Position numbers and translations under genes: made by a program. A stretch of 64,000 nt of DNA from Membranihabitans marinus. Lineage in GTDB: Bacteria > Bacteroidota > Bacteroidia > Chitinophagales > Saprospiraceae. This document shows positions 55,413 through 63,571 of this stretch, piece after piece. Every line of letters starts with the position of its first letter. Position 1 is the stretch's first letter. The notes below the pieces were generated by a model, which searched no databases, was not told where the DNA came from, and saw only the letters and a program-made list of their open reading frames with translations. The stretch is from NCBI RefSeq assembly GCF_019802045.1, contig NZ_JAHVHU010000009.1:62001-126000 (forward strand). The letters are read 5' to 3'.

Positions 55413-56238
55413 TTTCCCCTCCTTTTAAATTTTTCTGTAAAATATCCTGTGTCAGGAGTTTCATCTGTTGAATAGCCAATTCATTCAGTCGTTGGAGCCG
55501 CTCGCTTTGAGAATGGCCTTCTTCGATCCAAATGGCGATCAGGTTTTCCAGATTAGCCAGGCAGACCAACTGAATCACATTGGAATAATCGCGAATATTC
55601 CCTTCTTTATCCGGGTTTTGGTTCCGCCATTGCTTGGCGGTCATTCCATAGAGGGCCATAGTGAGTACATCCGCTTCTGTAGCGTAAACCCAGTTGATTT
55701 GTTGTTTGCTCAAGTGTTCCGGAATGAGGTGTGACTTTACTGCATCGGTATGGATACGATAATTGATTTTGGTAAGGCTTCGTTTTACGTTCCAGTCCAG
55801 GGACTTGTGCTCCTGTTCTTTGAGTCGTTGAAACTCTTTTAGCAGGTAAAATTTGAATTCAACAGAATTCCAGGAAGTGAATTCCAATGCAATATCCCTG
55901 TGGGCATAGGTTCCTCCATATCTTCCAGACTTTGAATGTATTCCGATTGCCTGTGTGGATTCGATCCATTTCTTGGGAGACAATACAAAATGATTATATC
56001 CGGCCTCATTTTTAAACTGGTCGAATTCGACCAGTTTAAAATTAGGATTGTTCAATCGTTCCCACAAGCCAAGTAATTCAATGGTATTTTTATTTCGCAT
56101 CCAATTCTTGATAACATCGGCAGGGGCTTTCTCATTTTTTAGCTTCGCAATATCTGTGATACTAATAAATTCATCGTTATCAATACTTGTGTATCCTACT
56201 TTTAGACCTTGAACCTGTATGCTTTTCTGTTTTGCCAT
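55405..56238 (-). CDS. KilA-N domain protein of the type I R-M locus
   Basis: 277 residues. Residues about 10-115 form the KilA-N DNA-binding domain: NDEFISITDIAKLKN, VIKNWMRNKNTIELLGLWER, KSGRYGGTYAHRDIALEFTSW and KFYLLKEFQRLK. The second half (TKINYRIHTDAVKSHLIP, TEADVLTMALYGMTAKQWR) is a helical domain usual for KilA-N proteins placed between hsdM and hsdS. The role is unknown; regulation of or assistance to the enzyme is inferred from constant linkage. A 32-bp perfect palindrome lies inside the gene. It overlaps hsdS. Confidence 0.87.
   Translation of the reverse strand: MAKQKSIQVQGLKVGYTSIDNDEFISITDIAKLKNEKAPADVIKNWMRNKNTIELLGLWERLNNPNFKLVEFDQFKNEAGYNHFVLSPKKWIESTQAIGIHSKSGRYGGTYAHRDIALEFTSWNSVEFKFYLLKEFQRLKEQEHKSLDWNVKRSLTKINYRIHTDAVKSHLIPEHLSKQQINWVYATEADVLTMALYGMTAKQWRNQNPDKEGNIRDYSNVIQLVCLANLENLIAIWIEEGHSQSERLQRLNELAIQQMKLLTQDILQKNLKGGENE
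56010..56041. repeat. 32-bp perfect palindrome inside the KilA-N gene
   Basis: Arms of 16 bases with no loop, centred on GAATTC at 56023-56028. It encodes FKLVEFDQFK, so the codons on either side of Glu-Phe are complementary pairs: Val/Asp, Leu/Gln, Lys/Phe, Phe/Lys. Confidence 0.85.
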
Positions 56239-56250
56239 TTCACCTATGTA

Positions 56251-56484
56251 CTATCCCATTAATTTATGAAGGCTAATTATGGCGAATTCGCCATAATTAA
56301 AATCCGGGTTATGTATGCGTTCCCATATACCCATGTATTCCAGCGTGTTTCGGTTTCTCAACCAATCGGAAATAAAGAATTCTCCATCTTTGGCTTTGAG
56401 CATATCTGTCAGAGAAATAAAATTTTCTGCATCTATAGTAATGCTCTTCCCCATTACTTCTATTTTTTGATTCTTCTTAGTCAT
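56251..56484 (-). pseudogene. Truncated KilA-N domain gene
   Basis: I use the ATG at 56484, which overlaps the hsdM stop. The 77 residues match the start of the neighbouring KilA-N protein: ENFISLTDMLKAKD, FISDWLRNRNTLEYMGIWERIHNPDF. The match ends at NYGEFAII, encoded by a 24-bp palindrome, after which seven unmatched codons lead to a stop. The rest of the domain and the C-terminal half are missing. It may still be made as a small protein. Confidence 0.75.
56275..56298. repeat. 24-bp perfect palindrome in the truncated KilA-N gene
   Basis: Arms of 12 bases with no loop, centred on GAATTC. It encodes NYGEFAII, again with complementary codon pairs around Glu-Phe (Gly/Ala, Tyr/Ile, Asn/Ile). 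It lies at the same protein position as the palindrome in the next KilA-N gene but differs in sequence, and coincides with the truncation point. Confidence 0.85.
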
Positions 56485-56710
56485 CCGGCATCTTAATTTT
56501 AGACAGGTTTTCCAAAATCCGCTCATTCAGTTCAGCTTCTTCTTTGAGCTGGGATTCAAACTCAGCTTTAAGACTGGTAAAGCGTTCCACAAAATCAAAA
56601 TCGTCCTCTTCTTCCGGTAACCCCACATACCTTCCCGGCGGAAGCACATAGTCCAGTTCGGCCACCCATTCTTTTTGCACTGAGGCACAGAAGCCTTTTA
56701 CATCTTCATA

Positions 56711-56758
56711 ACCACCCTGTCCGCCTGATGCGGACACCCCTCCATCGGAGGGGGATTT
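56711..56758 (-). repeat. Double-hairpin repeat unit 5 (hsdM)
   Basis: On the minus strand: CCCCTCC-GAT-GGAGGGG, then TGTCCGC-ATCAG-GCGGACA, then GGGTGGT. Same plan as the four hsdR units, in yet another reading frame, encoding KSPSDGGVSASGGQGG between YHNWRN and YEDVKGF. Confidence 0.75.
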
Positions 56759-57917
56759 GTTACGCCAATTGTGGTAAGTATCCGAGATTGTTCCGATATC
56801 TTCCTCCGATAGGACTTTGGTTCTGCGGTTAATCAGATGTCCCAGGTTGCGGGCATCCATGAAAAGAATTTCACCCGTTCGGTTTCTGAATTTTCCATTA
56901 CTTCGATTGCGCGACATAAACCATAGCGATGCCGGAATTTGGGTGTTTAGGAATAATTTGGCGGGTAGATTGACAATGCAGTCGATCAAATCCGATTCTA
57001 CAAGGGCTTTTCTAATCTCTCCCTCCCCGCCTGTTTTAGTTGTTAATGCGCCTTTTGCCAATACAAATCCGGCTTGTCCATTGGGCGCCAGGTGATACAG
57101 AAAATGTTGGATCCATGCGTAGTTCGCATTTCCAGATGGTGGTGTTCCGAATTTCCACCGGCCGTCATTCCGAAGTAAGTCTCCACTCCAGTCGCTCACG
57201 TTAAAAGGAGGATTGGCAATAATGTAGTCGGCCTTCAGATCTTTGTGGGCATCATTCAAAAACGAGCCTTCATTGTTCCATTTCACCTGTGAACTATCAA
57301 TACCCCGGATGGCGAGATTCATCTTGCACAGGCGCCAGGTGGTTCGGTTACTCTCTTGTCCGTATATGGAAATATCATTGAGTCGGCCCTGGTGGTCTTT
57401 AACAAATTTCTCGGACTGCACAAACATACCACCAGAACCACAGCACGGATCAAAGACACGTCCTTTGTATGGTTCCAGCATTTCCACCAACAATTCAACC
57501 ACACTTCTGGGAGTATAAAATTGCCCGCCCTTCTTTCCTTCCGCCAAAGCAAATTCACCCAGGAAGTATTCAAAAACGTGACCGAGCACATCGGCACTTC
57601 TGGATTTGGCATCGCCCAAGGCAATGTTCCCGATCAGGTCAATCAATTCACCCAAACTGGTCGGATCCAGATTTTGCCGGGCGTACACTTTTGGAAGAAC
57701 CCCTTTCAGCGATTGATTCTCCCGTTCGATCGCATCCATGGATTCATCAATGGTTTTGCCAATGGTGGGTTGCTTGGCATGACTTTGAATAAAACTCCAT
57801 CGGGCCGATGGGGGTACGAAGAATACATTCTCCGCTTTGTACTCATCGTTATCTTCCGGATCCGCTCCTAGGTCTTTTTCTGCGACCAGTTGTTCATACT
57901 TCTCTTCAAAAGCATCG

Positions 57918-57951
57918 GAAATGTATTTCAGAAAGAAATGTATTTCAGAAA
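57918..57951. repeat. Perfect 17-bp tandem duplication in hsdM
   Basis: GAAATGTATTTCAGAAA occurs twice without any gap (57918-57934 and 57935-57951). Seventeen is not a multiple of three, so the second copy shifts the hsdM frame. One copy restores [14 protein letters not shown], the usual family sequence. Confidence 0.92.
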
Positions 57952-58333
57952 TATGAGTCCGAGAACGACGTGCTTGTATTCTGCGGCATCTATATTTTTC
58001 CTTAATTTATTAGCTGATTTCCAGAGCTGTTTTTCCATCGGCTCTTCTGTGTTGTTTGCTTTCTTTTTTGCCATTTAATTCTAAGTTGTTTCCATTATTA
58101 TATAGTCACCATTATCCGATGATCAGCCTAGGCCAAGATTTATGGCGATAGAATGGCGTTTTATGTCTTGAGGTTTATTTTAATCTTTTAAGTAGCTTTT
58201 ACTTGTAACAGTGTCCAGGCTATAATACATACTTTAACCGTAAGTTACAAATCACCTCATGACTTTAGAAGGTTTTTGAACTATTTTGTATAGATGACTA
58301 AAATCTTTTTAATGTGCATATTTTGAATTTTCT

Positions 58334-59590
58334 TTACTCAAAAGTACGATTATAAAACATCTCATCCTTATCGATGCACCCCACAAACTGCACGATCGCT
58401 TTCTCATTGGTAATCGTGGCCGGTTCGTCTGAAATGTAGTCCCTCATGCGGCTGCCAAAAACAGATACACTCAACTTTTGATCCCCCTGGATTTTGATAA
58501 AATCCCAGGATGCGTTTTCAGCCACTGTGGTTAACGCCGCATTGGCACCGGAAAATGCTTCGACATTGGTTAGCGAGGTGTGCCCCTGGCCTTCGATCAG
58601 AATCGGATGGATGTCCTGTATTTTGTCGCCGGTATTTGCAATAATGGATCCCTGAGCGATTTGCCAGTTCCGGTTTTTGGTGCTGTTTCCTTTTTTGTGG
58701 ATGCCGATGGTTACGCAATCAAAATTGAAATTAGTGAGCTGGCCATAGGATTCCCCACCGAGCAGTATGCCTCCATAGGTGCCAAAAGTGAAGAGGTCAA
58801 TGAGCTGAGCATTGTCCGTATGGTTGATGGCATAGGCAAAGCTCTTTTGGGCAATGACCGCATCCACAATGGCCGGTGGGTACTGTCCGCCAATAAACCG
58901 TTGTATGGCCGGATTGACATGGCAATGGAGGATCCGGGGCACGTCATATACGTAGTCCATCCGGATAAATTCACCACTCAGCGGATAACCGTAGCAGTGC
59001 TCAAAAACCATGAGTTCACAAGGATGTTCCGGCTGCGCATTGAAATCCATCGCCACATATTCTCCATAAAAAGTAAGGCATGATAGGTAAATTCCCTGTG
59101 CTGCTTTGACCTGAGAGACCTGTATGGTTGGCGGGTATGGGATAACCGCTGAAGGGTCGTCGATGGTTTGGTCCGAATACCAGAATTGGAGCCCCTTGAT
59201 TTGGGTAGCCGACTCCACGGTGATGAATGGAGCTCTTCGATCCGTTATTTTAAGTACGCTACCGACGGGTTGATTCTTATCCGGATGTGAAGTACCTCGC
59301 GGCGTAGGACCATGGACTCCTTTTAAGGACACATTTTCTTTCAATACAATCCCTCCATCAATGTGATAGGGCTCTACTTCCGGATCAAAAAACAACGTAG
59401 CTCCGCGGGCCGAAGCCCACTCAATCGCTTTTTGTAAATTAATTTTATTGATTTGAGGGGAGTTTCCCGGTCGGACATCGAAGTCCTGGACGCTTTTGGC
59501 GTGAGCCAAACAGGCGAATACTAAGAAGAGTGACATAAAAGCTGTTTTTATCATATTCAATTTAATAGTGATGTTCATTTTCTTATTCAA
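58334..59590 (-). CDS. Exported right-handed beta-helix protein (pectate-lyase-like)
   Basis: 418 residues with a signal peptide ending FACLAHA. The N-terminal stretch NLQKAIEWASARGATLFFDPEVEPYHIDGGIVLKENVSL is the usual entry of pectate-lyase-3/GH55-type beta-helices, followed by irregular repeated strands. No catalytic residues can be assigned. ATG 59554 is an alternative start nearer the hydrophobic leader. A gap of about 260 bases separates it from the hsdM start. Confidence 0.75.
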   Translation of the reverse strand: MNKKMNITIKLNMIKTAFMSLFLVFACLAHAKSVQDFDVRPGNSPQINKINLQKAIEWASARGATLFFDPEVEPYHIDGGIVLKENVSLKGVHGPTPRGTSHPDKNQPVGSVLKITDRRAPFITVESATQIKGLQFWYSDQTIDDPSAVIPYPPTIQVSQVKAAQGIYLSCLTFYGEYVAMDFNAQPEHPCELMVFEHCYGYPLSGEFIRMDYVYDVPRILHCHVNPAIQRFIGGQYPPAIVDAVIAQKSFAYAINHTDNAQLIDLFTFGTYGGILLGGESYGQLTNFNFDCVTIGIHKKGNSTKNRNWQIAQGSIIANTGDKIQDIHPILIEGQGHTSLTNVEAFSGANAALTTVAENASWDFIKIQGDQKLSVSVFGSRMRDYISDEPATITNEKAIVQFVGCIDKDEMFYNRTFE

Positions 59591-59691
59591 ACCTCCTTTA
59601 AAAAAAGCGTGTTGCTGAACAGAGCAACATCGATCTTAAGCAATTTTCATTTGGTTTCCCTCTTTCCAAAGCAAGACTTGCCATTCCTATA

Positions 59692-60639
59692 TCACTTTCC
59701 CGTAATCGCTTTCCCTATCCTGGCATACTCGTCCATGACCGATTTCGGCATCCCACGGGCGCCGATCGATTCCGGAACATCAAAGCCATTGGGCCAAAAA
59801 TACCCCAACAAAGCAATGACGGAGGTGTCGGACTTCGACAGCTGGTAGTAGCTTTGAGCGACTTCACCCATTTCTTCCAGGGCGATGTGGGCTAACTCAC
59901 CGTGAATCTCCGGAATGTAATGGCTGTCCATGATGATCACCAACCGTTGATGCGAGCTGGAGAGTTTTGATTTGATCAAAGCCCATTCCTGCTGATAGTC
60001 CGGATTGGTGACGGGATCCTTTACAAAATAATGATCAAAACCGATCCAATCAACTGACGCAGGCACCTGGAGTTGGTCGAGTATAGGATACGCTTCGATC
60101 ACCATAATGGGGATGTCGGGGAATTGTTGATCGACATAGTCGGTCGCTGATTTCAGATCTTCATAGGATATTCCGTTCCAGGTGGGTTCTTCGCCCATAT
60201 AAAATGCCTGAATGAGATTCTGGTTGGTCTGGAGGTCATTGACCTGAACAAATTCATCCCACCGATTCTGAAAATCAGTACGCAACGAATATTTTACGCC
60301 GGATGAGCCGGTGGTACCTGTTTGTTCGAAAAACAATCCATGAAGGTGCAAGATGGCTTTCATCTGATAACGTTCCATTTGCTTCATCCTTTCTACCAGG
60401 TTGTCCTTGGGACCAATGACCAACATATCCGCCACATTGGAAAACGAGGCAACTTCGTCGATGTAGTTCATCTTGTTCTTCCCATCCGTCGGGTCATCCC
60501 AATACGTATCGATCAGTGTGAATCCAAAAAACTTAAGATGATCTGTTGTGCTATTGTCCGGTACCGAAGCCTCCTTACTGCATGACAACATCAGGATAGC
60601 TGATGAAACAAAAACAGTGATGTATGAAGGTGTGCGCAT
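59692..60639 (-). CDS. Lipoprotein, probable TIM-barrel glycoside-hydrolase-like
   Basis: 315 residues with lipobox AILMLSCSKE. The order of strands (FFGFTLIDTYWDD, DMLVIGPKDN, MKAILHLHGLFFE, LIQAFYMGEEPTWNG, IPIMVIEAYPIL, DWIGFDHYFV, RLVIIMDSHY, VIALLGYFWPNG) fits a TIM barrel. Glu in YMGEEPTW and Asp in IIMDSHY are candidates for catalytic acids. No family is recognised with confidence. It starts 12 bases after the VOC gene's stop. Confidence 0.68.
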   Translation of the reverse strand: MRTPSYITVFVSSAILMLSCSKEASVPDNSTTDHLKFFGFTLIDTYWDDPTDGKNKMNYIDEVASFSNVADMLVIGPKDNLVERMKQMERYQMKAILHLHGLFFEQTGTTGSSGVKYSLRTDFQNRWDEFVQVNDLQTNQNLIQAFYMGEEPTWNGISYEDLKSATDYVDQQFPDIPIMVIEAYPILDQLQVPASVDWIGFDHYFVKDPVTNPDYQQEWALIKSKLSSSHQRLVIIMDSHYIPEIHGELAHIALEEMGEVAQSYYQLSKSDTSVIALLGYFWPNGFDVPESIGARGMPKSVMDEYARIGKAITGK

Positions 60640-60651
60640 AGCTCGCCGATT

Positions 60652-60990
60652 TTACGCTTCAGTCCACACTGCCAATTCATTTCCGGCCGGGTCTTTAAAC
60701 TGGAATCGCTGACCACCGGGAAATGAAAAGATATCTTCCGTGATCTCTCCACCTGCTTTTGCCACTTTTTCTATGGTTTTTTTCAGATCCTCGTGGTAGA
60801 GGACAACCAGTACACTATTGACGATCTCTTCATCCCTCTTTTCGAATCCACCTTCCATGCCACTATTAGAAAATGCAGTATAATCGGGGCCGTAGTCTGT
60901 AAAAGTCCAGCCGAAGACAGTACTATAAAATGATTTGACCGCCTCAAGATCGTTGGCTTTGAACTCGATATAGTTGATGTGGTTGTTAAT
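60652..60990 (-). CDS. VOC-family (glyoxalase-like) protein with unusual start
   Basis: About 112 residues: NNHINYIEFKANDLEAVKSFYSTVFGW, FSNSGMEGGFEKRD, SVLVVLYHEDLKKTIEKVAKAGGEIT and GGQRFQFKDPAGNELAVW, one complete VOC domain pair of beta-alpha-beta-beta-beta units. No ATG, GTG or TTG lies at the expected start; the frame closes upstream at a TGA and the best candidates are ATT codons at 60988-60993. An internal ATG at 60858 would delete the first half. Either a rare ATT start is used or the start codon has been lost. Confidence 0.7.
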   Translation of the reverse strand: MNNHINYIEFKANDLEAVKSFYSTVFGWTFTDYGPDYTAFSNSGMEGGFEKRDEEIVNSVLVVLYHEDLKKTIEKVAKAGGEITEDIFSFPGGQRFQFKDPAGNELAVWTEA

Positions 60991-61059
60991 AATACCTGTT
61001 TGTTTTATTTGTCAAGATACGTTTTTATTTTGTTTATTAGCGTAAAATTAGAATAACCC

Positions 61060-61980
61060 ATGTTTAATAAACTTGTCGGCATCGAACCGCTTGATCTAAT
61101 TCCGGCTGCTGAAAAGCGTCTCCATGATTTTGCGAAGGAAGTAGTCCTATACCGGGACATACCGGAAGGGCCGGAAGAAATGGCTGCACGCATTGGTGAT
61201 GCCGATGCGGTCTTATTGAGTTATACTTCTACATTGGGACGAGAGGCACTGGAACCCTGCCGCAACGTGGAATATATTGGTATGGCCTGTTCGTTGTATT
61301 CGGTGGAAAGTGCCAATGTTGATATCCCTTTTGCCGAAGACTGGGGTATCACGGTGACCGGCATTCGGGATTATGGTGATGAAGGCGTTGTAGAGTATGC
61401 GATCAGTGAGCTGGTCCGGTGTTTGCATGGATTTGGCACGAACCCAGATGGATCTCCGGCGGAGCCCTGGGATGGTGTTCCTCGTGAAATCACAGGTATA
61501 AAAGCGGGTATTGTCGGATTGGGTAAATCCGGCGGGATGATCGCTGATGCGCTGCATTTCTTAGGTGCAGAGATCGCCTATTTTTCGAGGAGTGAAAAAC
61601 CGGAAGCCCAAGAAAAAGGCTACCGTTTTCTTCCGCTTCAGGAACTACTCCGTGAAAGTAAAGTGGTCTTTTGTTGTCTCAATAAGAACACCGTTCTCCT
61701 CCATGAAGCGGAGTTCGAAGCCCTGGGCAATCGGAAGATATTATTCAATACCGGTCTGACTCCAGCCTGGGACGAAGTTCCTTTTGCCCGGTGGATTGAC
61801 GATGACAACCGACTGTATTGTGACACCGTGGGCGCATTGGGTAATGAACGGTTTTTGGATCATCCCAATGTCCGATGCATGAAGGTTTCCGTGGGACGTA
61901 CTCGTCAGGCTTACATCCGCCTCAGTGAGAAGGTCATCGAGAATATCGAAGACTACCTCAAAAAACGATCGGAGCAGTAA
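61060..61980 (+). CDS. D-2-hydroxyacid dehydrogenase family protein
   Basis: 306 residues. The Rossmann motif reads GIVGLGKSGGMIAD (GxGxxG) with a preceding EYAISELVRCL, as in D-isomer specific 2-hydroxyacid dehydrogenases. The usual catalytic Arg region is changed: LFNTGLTPAWDE stands where VNTARGxxVDE is expected, so the substrate may differ. Its 3' end overlaps by 23 bases with the convergent aspartate-dehydrogenase-like gene. Confidence 0.8.
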   Translation: MFNKLVGIEPLDLIPAAEKRLHDFAKEVVLYRDIPEGPEEMAARIGDADAVLLSYTSTLGREALEPCRNVEYIGMACSLYSVESANVDIPFAEDWGITVTGIRDYGDEGVVEYAISELVRCLHGFGTNPDGSPAEPWDGVPREITGIKAGIVGLGKSGGMIADALHFLGAEIAYFSRSEKPEAQEKGYRFLPLQELLRESKVVFCCLNKNTVLLHEAEFEALGNRKILFNTGLTPAWDEVPFARWIDDDNRLYCDTVGALGNERFLDHPNVRCMKVSVGRTRQAYIRLSEKVIENIEDYLKKRSEQ

Positions 61981-62758
61981 TGTTCCGCAAGGTGTTGACC
62001 ACACTCCACCCGGCGATATCCGACGTTTTGCCATACACTTCGATGCGGGCATGAGCCTGGTCATTTTCCACATGAATGCGATGGGTATCACCTACAAAAC
62101 CTGGAATTGAGGTGATGGCTACATCGATGTTTTTAGGGCCTGTGGTAGCGAGGGAAGCCGCTACAGCGACGTTGACCTTCGTGGGAAACAGTTCGATGGC
62201 TTCTGCGGCATTTCCCTCCATCACCGTTCTTTGCTCTGTCTGCAGTGATTCATTATATACAGAGGTGTCTTTTAGGGAGTCGGGCCCTTTTTCTGTTCTG
62301 AAGGAAGCTGAACTATCTCCCATCAAGGATATCGTTCGCATCACATCAAACCCGCCGATGGACCCGGAGGCCAAATGGACTCTGGTGTTGTTCTCGCGAG
62401 CTGTGGTTCTAATTTTTTCATAGAATTGTGCATCGGCAAGTGCCCCGATCGAAAGCGTTACGATGGAAGAGCCATTTTGCAGGGCATCCAGTGCAAAATC
62501 ACGCAAGGCTGCCGGAGAAGCCATTTCCACGATGTAGTCGGCTTTCATGGCGAGTAAATCCTCCATGGTCCGGACTGGGGTGCAGGTATATCCTGGATTG
62601 GATTGGTTCACGTGTTGCGCGATAGCTTCCGCTTTATCAAAAGTTCTGGAATACGTTCCGATCAGCTGGTAGTCTGGTAATAGGCCCGAGGTCAGCGCAT
62701 CGGCCACGATCTGAGCCAGCTTTCCGCAGCCCACAATTGCAAGTGTTTTATTTTTCAT
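61958..62758 (-). CDS. L-aspartate dehydrogenase-like NAD(P)-binding protein
   Basis: 266 residues. N-terminal Rossmann motif IVGCGKLAQIVADAL, then VEMASPAALRDFALDAL, HLASGSIGGFDVMR and NAAEAIELFPTKVNVAVAASLA, which match the aspartate dehydrogenase domain. The family reduces oxaloacetate with ammonia or the reverse. Its ATG lies within the last codons of the truncated CRP-like gene (11-base overlap). Confidence 0.85.
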   Translation of the reverse strand: MKNKTLAIVGCGKLAQIVADALTSGLLPDYQLIGTYSRTFDKAEAIAQHVNQSNPGYTCTPVRTMEDLLAMKADYIVEMASPAALRDFALDALQNGSSIVTLSIGALADAQFYEKIRTTARENNTRVHLASGSIGGFDVMRTISLMGDSSASFRTEKGPDSLKDTSVYNESLQTEQRTVMEGNAAEAIELFPTKVNVAVAASLATTGPKNIDVAITSIPGFVGDTHRIHVENDQAHARIEVYGKTSDIAGWSVVNTLRNITAPIVF

Positions 62759-63215
62759 ATCGTTCCTCTACGTTTAAAGATTTTTGGTTGACAATCCGTT
62801 CTTCAAGAAGACCAAAACATTTGACGATAAAAAGTTTTTCTATTTGATCCCAATTTTTAATTTGATCCGAAAGCTCTGAAAGTGTGGATTTGTCGGTCAC
62901 ATGAATCTCACAATCAGTGAGTGCCTGAATATTCCATCGGGCGGACACATGAAAATAGAAACTGATGATATCCATGACAAAAAAGCTTTCGGTAGATATC
63001 CATTTTGTGACCTCCTTCCCATTCTTGTCAGAGGTGTATTCTCTCAAAATACCCGAATGTATAAAACCGAGTTTTTTGGATAGCGCGTACTCTTTCAAGA
63101 AATATTCGTTTTTCTCGAGTTTCATTAATTCAAAGCAACTACTGATTTTATCCAGTCCCTTCTTGTCGAGTTTAAAGTAGGATTGCAGATGTTTTTTTAA
63201 TGAGGTTAATTGCAT
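62748..63215 (-). CDS. CRP/FNR-like regulator lacking the DNA-binding domain
   Basis: 155 residues. The cyclic-nucleotide-binding-like domain is complete (KNEYFLKEYALSKKLGFIHSGILREY, then KWISTESFFVMDI), followed by the dimerisation helix and LNVEERYEK. Full-length Bacteroidota relatives continue from this EERYxK motif into a winged helix-turn-helix of about 40 residues; here the gene stops directly and runs into the next start codon. It looks like a deletion product, and DNA binding should be lost. Confidence 0.78.
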   Translation of the reverse strand: MQLTSLKKHLQSYFKLDKKGLDKISSCFELMKLEKNEYFLKEYALSKKLGFIHSGILREYTSDKNGKEVTKWISTESFFVMDIISFYFHVSARWNIQALTDCEIHVTDKSTLSELSDQIKNWDQIEKLFIVKCFGLLEERIVNQKSLNVEERYEK

Positions 63216-63283
63216 TTTATAATATTGATTATTCAGATATTTATCATTACGCCATAGGTTGTTTGTACCTTCAATTAATCATC

Positions 63284-63570
63284 CTAGCTGTACGGAATAC
63301 GCCACATAGTTCCCATGATCATACAATGATATATTATTATCCAATCTATGTGCGTCATGAGAAACTTTAGGGATGTTTGGAACTGATTTTCGGATGCGAA
63401 ACATGATTTAGTTATGACGATTCTATCTTGTGCTACGGATAACCGTATGATCTGTATGTCAGCTGTTTCGTTCTTAAGTGGAAGTTCGCGAGTATGAACG
63501 ACATCGTGTCCTCTGTTTCTAGCCAGTAAACTAAACGCATTGGTAAATATGCATCTACGATAAAACGCAT
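63284..63570 (-). pseudogene. DUF5615-type PIN-like toxin, frameshifted
   Basis: ATG 63570 opens MRFIVDAYLP, the standard start of this family with its catalytic Asp. After nine codons and two bases the matching sequence goes on in another frame: NAFSLLARNRGHDVVHTRELPLKNETADIQIIRLSVAQDRIVITK. One base is missing near 63541-63544. Beyond ITK (about 63407) the family pattern is lost. The ATG follows the DUF433 stop by one base, the usual antitoxin-toxin order. Confidence 0.75.
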
Positions 63571-63571
63571 A

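Larger units (their letters stand above)
56477..58074 (-). pseudogene. hsdM: Type I restriction enzyme methyltransferase subunit M, frame disrupted by a 17-bp duplication
   Basis: The natural start is ATG 58074 ([20 protein letters not shown]), but after 48 codons the frame hits TGA at 57928-57930. The correct frame resumes as DAFEEKYEQLVAEKD and runs to 56477. The cause is a perfect tandem duplication of 17 bases at 57918-57951; removing one copy gives about 526 codons, the normal length. Motifs are otherwise intact: FYTPRSVVELLVEML, DPCCGSGGMF (SAM binding) and IIANPPFNVSDW (catalytic). ATG 57739 opens a 420-codon frame without the N-terminal domain. A repeat insert also lies near residue 320 of that frame. 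Confidence 0.9.

Noticed and set aside
56477-57739. Internal ATG at 57739 as the true hsdM start
   Set aside because: The frame upstream still encodes normal HsdM sequence (FEEKYEQLVAEKD, then PPSARWSFIQ) and the real N-terminus is found at 58074, so the gene is disrupted instead of short.
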